Source: Bradyrhizobium sp. RP6 (GTDB taxonomy: Bacteria; Pseudomonadota; Alphaproteobacteria; Rhizobiales; Xanthobacteraceae). From it: a stretch of DNA of 33,028 bases. The stretch spans positions 1-33,028 of the forward strand of contig NZ_RQIT01000040.1 of the NCBI RefSeq assembly GCF_003837805.1, given 5' to 3'. Made by a program: the position numbers and the translations under genes. Positions 30,822 to 33,028 of the stretch are shown piece by piece. Position 1 is the stretch's first letter. Each line of letters opens with the position of its first letter. A model generated the notes under the pieces. The model did no database searches. It saw only the letters and a program-made list of their open reading frames with translations, and was not told the origin of the DNA.

Positions 30822-31001
30822 TCAGGCCGTGAAGATCGGCGCCGGCTCGGTCTCGTCCGGCAGCGCGAATTCGTCGACGAGGCGGGCGAGGCGCAGCGAC
30901 ACTTCGAGGTTGGCACGCACCGCCGGCCTCCAGGCCTCCTCGACCGGCAGCGCCAGCGCTCTCGATACGGCGTCGATATAGTCGTCCAGGGATTCGGCCA
31001 T
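30822..31001 (-). CDS. atzG: AtzG-like small subunit
   Basis: This 59-residue protein, MAESLDDYIDAVSRALALPV then RPAVRANLEVSLRLARLVDE, is a short GatC-like helical protein that stabilises AtzE in the AtzEG complex. It ends in ALPDETEPAPIFTA, a proline-rich tail typical of the family. The ATG at 31001 has GAGAG upstream; a GTG one codon earlier is possible. It lies 25 bases downstream of the ABC ATPase and 7 bases upstream of atzE, all on the minus strand. Confidence 0.88.
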   Translation of the reverse strand: MAESLDDYIDAVSRALALPVEEAWRPAVRANLEVSLRLARLVDEFALPDETEPAPIFTA

Positions 31002-31026
31002 CACGCTCTCAACTATCAGTGCACTC

Positions 31027-32847
31027 TCAGTGTACCTGCAACGGCGGATGCGGGATCGCCGTCAGCAGCTCCTTGGTGTAGTCGTCCTTGGGATCGCTCA
31101 AGACCTGCTCGGAAGAGCCTTCCTCGACGATTCGACCCGTCCGCATCACAATGACACGATCGCACAACAAGCGCACCACATTCAAATCATGCGAGACGAA
31201 CAGGTAGCTCATACCTAGCCGCTGTTTCAGGTCCTGCAGCAGGTTGAGCACCACGGCCTGCACCGAGACGTCCAGCGCCGCCGTCGGCTCGTCCAGGATG
31301 ACTAGCTTCGGATGCAGGGCAATGGCCCGGGCGATACCGACGCGGGCTTTCTGGCCGCCCGACAATTGATGCGGGAAGCGGTCGAGCAGATTGTGCGGCA
31401 GGCCGACCATGGCGGCGAGCTCCTCGCAGCGGGCACGGAGCGCGTCGCGCCCCTTGATATCACCCAATTGCATGATCGGATCGGCGATAGCGCGCGCGGC
31501 GGTGAAGCGGGGGTTGAGGCTGTCGGTGGGGTCCTGGAACACCATCTGGATGCGGCTGCGCTGCGGCAGGCGGGCGAAAGCGGATGGCGCGATGCCCGAG
31601 ATGTCCTCGCCGTCGAACTGGATCAGTCCGGAGGTCTGGTCGAGCAGGCGCATCACCATCATCGACGTCGTCGATTTGCCGCAGCCGGATTCGCCGACGA
31701 GGCCGACGCTCTCGCCATGGCCGATCGCGAAGCTGATGCCGTCGACGGCGCGGAACACGTCCGGCTCGACCGGAGGCTTCCGGCCGAACAGTTTTCCGAG
31801 CACGGCGGTCGCGCCCTGACGGGGGTATTCCTTGACGAGCTTGTCGACGAGCAGGAGGGGCTTTGGATTCTCGTCACCCCCGGGTTTGACCCGGGGGTCC
31901 ATCGAACGAGATGAGTCTTGCGAAGCGTGATGGGTGGCCGGGCCTTCGCCGCGCCGAAGGGGCTTCGGCCCCGCGGGCGGGTCAAGGCCGGCCATGACGG
32001 CGGGGGCTTGCGAAGCGCCCTCCTCCTCCGGCAGCAGATCCCGCAGGCTCACACCCAGCCGCGGCGTCGCGCGCATCAGCTTCTTGGTGTAGGGGTGCTG
32101 CGGGTTCGCGAAGATATCCGCCGCCTTGGCGGTCTCGACGACGCGACCCTTCTCCATCACGACGACGCGGTCGCAATAGGCAGCCGCAAGGCCGAGGTCG
32201 TGCGTGATCAGGATGGTCGACATCGCGCGTCGCCTGGTCAGCTCGACGATCAGGTCCATCACGGCCTTCTGCGTGGTGACGTCGAGGCCGGTGGTTGGCT
32301 CGTCCGCGATCAGAAGCTGCGGATTGCAGGCGAGCGCGAGCGCGATGACGACGCGCTGGCACATGCCGCCCGAGAGCTCGAAGGGATAGGCGTGGTAGCG
32401 CTCGCGCGGGCGTGCGATCTTGACCTGCTCCAGCGCCTCGATTGCCTTCTCGCCGTGATCGGCCACCTGGGCCTGCTGCACATGGGTGCGCAGCACGTCC
32501 TCGATCTGGTCGCCGACTTTGCGGATCGGGTTGAGCGCCGCACGCGGATTCTGGAAGATCATCGAGACTTCGCGGCCGCGGAGGTCGCGCATCTGGTCCT
32601 CGGTCGCGGCCTTCACGTCGATGCCGGAGAACATCACCGAACCCTCGGCGATCCGCCCGGCGCGGTCGAGGATGCGCATCACGGCATAGGAGGTCACCGA
32701 CTTGCCGGAGCCGGACTCGCCGACGATGGCGAGCGTCTCGCCCTTGGCGACGGAGATGTTGACGTGCTGCACCGCTTTCACGATGCCGCGGCGGGTGGTG
32801 AATTCGACGGTGAGGTCTTGGACGTCGAGCAGAGGCGGCGCGGTCAT
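31027..32847 (-). CDS. fused dipeptide/oligopeptide-type ABC transporter ATPase (two ATP-binding domains)
   Basis: This 606-residue fusion of DppD- and DppF-like ATPases energises a peptide/nickel/opine-family importer. Domain 1 has Walker A GESGSGKS (43-50), signature LSGGMCQRV (158-165, C163 where arginine is usual), and Walker B LLIADEPTTGLDV. Domain 2 has Walker A GESGCGKST (385-392), signature LSGGQKARVGIARA and Walker B LVILDEPTAALDV; each domain also carries a D-loop and switch histidine (ITHDL, VSHDL). The ATG at 32847 follows GGGAGG. The linker at residues 283-326 is encoded by a dispersed repeat inserted in frame. The permeases and binding protein are presumably beyond the right edge. 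The operon context predicts import of a urea-, biuret- or ring-derived amide. Confidence 0.94.
   Translation of the reverse strand: MTAPPLLDVQDLTVEFTTRRGIVKAVQHVNISVAKGETLAIVGESGSGKSVTSYAVMRILDRAGRIAEGSVMFSGIDVKAATEDQMRDLRGREVSMIFQNPRAALNPIRKVGDQIEDVLRTHVQQAQVADHGEKAIEALEQVKIARPRERYHAYPFELSGGMCQRVVIALALACNPQLLIADEPTTGLDVTTQKAVMDLIVELTRRRAMSTILITHDLGLAAAYCDRVVVMEKGRVVETAKAADIFANPQHPYTKKLMRATPRLGVSLRDLLPEEEGASQAPAVMAGLDPPAGPKPLRRGEGPATHHASQDSSRSMDPRVKPGGDENPKPLLLVDKLVKEYPRQGATAVLGKLFGRKPPVEPDVFRAVDGISFAIGHGESVGLVGESGCGKSTTSMMVMRLLDQTSGLIQFDGEDISGIAPSAFARLPQRSRIQMVFQDPTDSLNPRFTAARAIADPIMQLGDIKGRDALRARCEELAAMVGLPHNLLDRFPHQLSGGQKARVGIARAIALHPKLVILDEPTAALDVSVQAVVLNLLQDLKQRLGMSYLFVSHDLNVVRLLCDRVIVMRTGRIVEEGSSEQVLSDPKDDYTKELLTAIPHPPLQVH
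31870..32001 (-). repeat. dispersed intergenic-type repeat translated inside the ABC ATPase linker
   Basis: On the minus strand this stretch runs from GTCATGGCCGGCCTTGACCC to GACCCCCGGGTCAAACCCGG and GGTGACGA, the ends of a CATGGCCGG...CCGGGTCAAGCCCGGG element abundant between genes in Bradyrhizobium. Here it is in frame, giving AVMAGLDPPAGPKPLRRGEG and later SSRSMDPRVKPGGDE between the two ATPase domains. An internal ACCCCCGGG/CCCGGGGGT stem is visible at 31877-31898. Confidence 0.8.
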
Positions 32848-33028
32848 GGGCGCCTCCCGTCACTCAAACATTCGAAAACAACCCCATGCACAGTAGAATG
32901 GCGACTGAAATCATTGGAGAATTTCGGCCGGGAATTCGCGCGTGAGGCGGGTGCCGCTCTCTTATTCCCTCCCCCCTTATGGGGGAGGGGCAGGGAGGGG
33001 GGTGCCACACGAGGACTCTCTCCGCATG
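32848..33028. other. right-edge intergenic region with type C palindrome
   Basis: The final 181 bases hold no supported gene start. CCCTCCCCCCTTATGGGGGA continuing into GGGG (32966-32990) matches the palindrome at 8030-8056. An ATG ends the window at 33026-33028 and could be a start codon, with GAGGA about 15 bases upstream, but nothing more can be said. Confidence 0.45.

Noticed and set aside
29381..30832. 483-codon forward frame over atzE
   Set aside because: Antisense shadow of the amidase with its Ser-Ser-Lys triad.
29420..31001. atzE/atzG as GatA/GatC of the tRNA amidotransferase
   Set aside because: No gatB nearby, AtzH and an ABC ATPase in the same operon, and short AtzG with proline-rich tail fit the AtzEG complex better.

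Overview
The window looks like chromosomal DNA of a Bradyrhizobium-type alphaproteobacterium. The evidence is high GC with strong C/G third-position bias, a box benzoyl-CoA epoxidation cluster, a BjaI/BjaR-like quorum-sensing pair, a FixK-like CRP/FNR regulator, and the dispersed GTCCCGGAC-type and CATGGCCGG-type intergenic repeats common in that group. Identification rests on reading protein motifs only; no database search was run.

Layout. (1) 1-3740 is an accessory, lower-GC stretch. It holds a FixK-like regulator (crp/fnr family, minus strand), two small uncharacterised ORFs, an intact AraC-family regulator, and a decayed copy of that regulator's promoter and N-terminus near 165-455. (2) 3741-10687 is the aerobic benzoyl-CoA pathway: boxB, boxC, an alpha/beta hydrolase and benzoate-CoA ligase on the minus strand, with divergent boxR. 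boxA and the semialdehyde dehydrogenase are not in the window. (3) 10701-14200 holds a group II truncated hemoglobin directly behind boxR, a transglutaminase-like protein, an AraC regulator, a VOC protein, a PRC-barrel gene broken by one amber codon, and a glutamine-synthetase C-terminal remnant. (4) 14480-17804 is a complete livFGMH-type ABC transporter core. Its substrate-binding protein lies at 20671-21843, and a LuxI/LuxR pair with two small ORFs sits between them. (5) 22162-26101 encodes a type II NADH dehydrogenase, feruloyl-CoA synthase and a divergent MarR regulator. (6) 26297-32847 encodes allophanate hydrolase (AtzF) and a convergent operon of a fused dipeptide-type ABC ATPase, AtzG, AtzE, AtzH and a GntR regulator.

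How it fits together. Benzoate is probably imported by the Liv-type system, activated to benzoyl-CoA, and processed by BoxAB/BoxC under BoxR control. A shared 18-base motif, CATGCACTTTGTTKCATG, lies upstream of boxC and of livH. A weaker copy lies between bclA and boxR, and a doubtful one upstream of the binding protein. These tie the scattered units into one candidate regulon. The LuxI homologue belongs by sequence with acyl-CoA-using synthases and is flanked by two aryl-CoA-forming ligases, so an aryl- or branched-acyl-homoserine lactone made from this metabolism is a reasonable hypothesis. The right third would take carboxylated ureas (the cyanuric acid/biuret route after ring opening) to ammonia and CO2, but no ring-opening hydrolase is in view.

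Repeats are unusually informative here. Three dispersed palindromic elements sit exactly between convergent gene pairs, and one element is inserted in frame and translated as the linker of the fused ABC ATPase.
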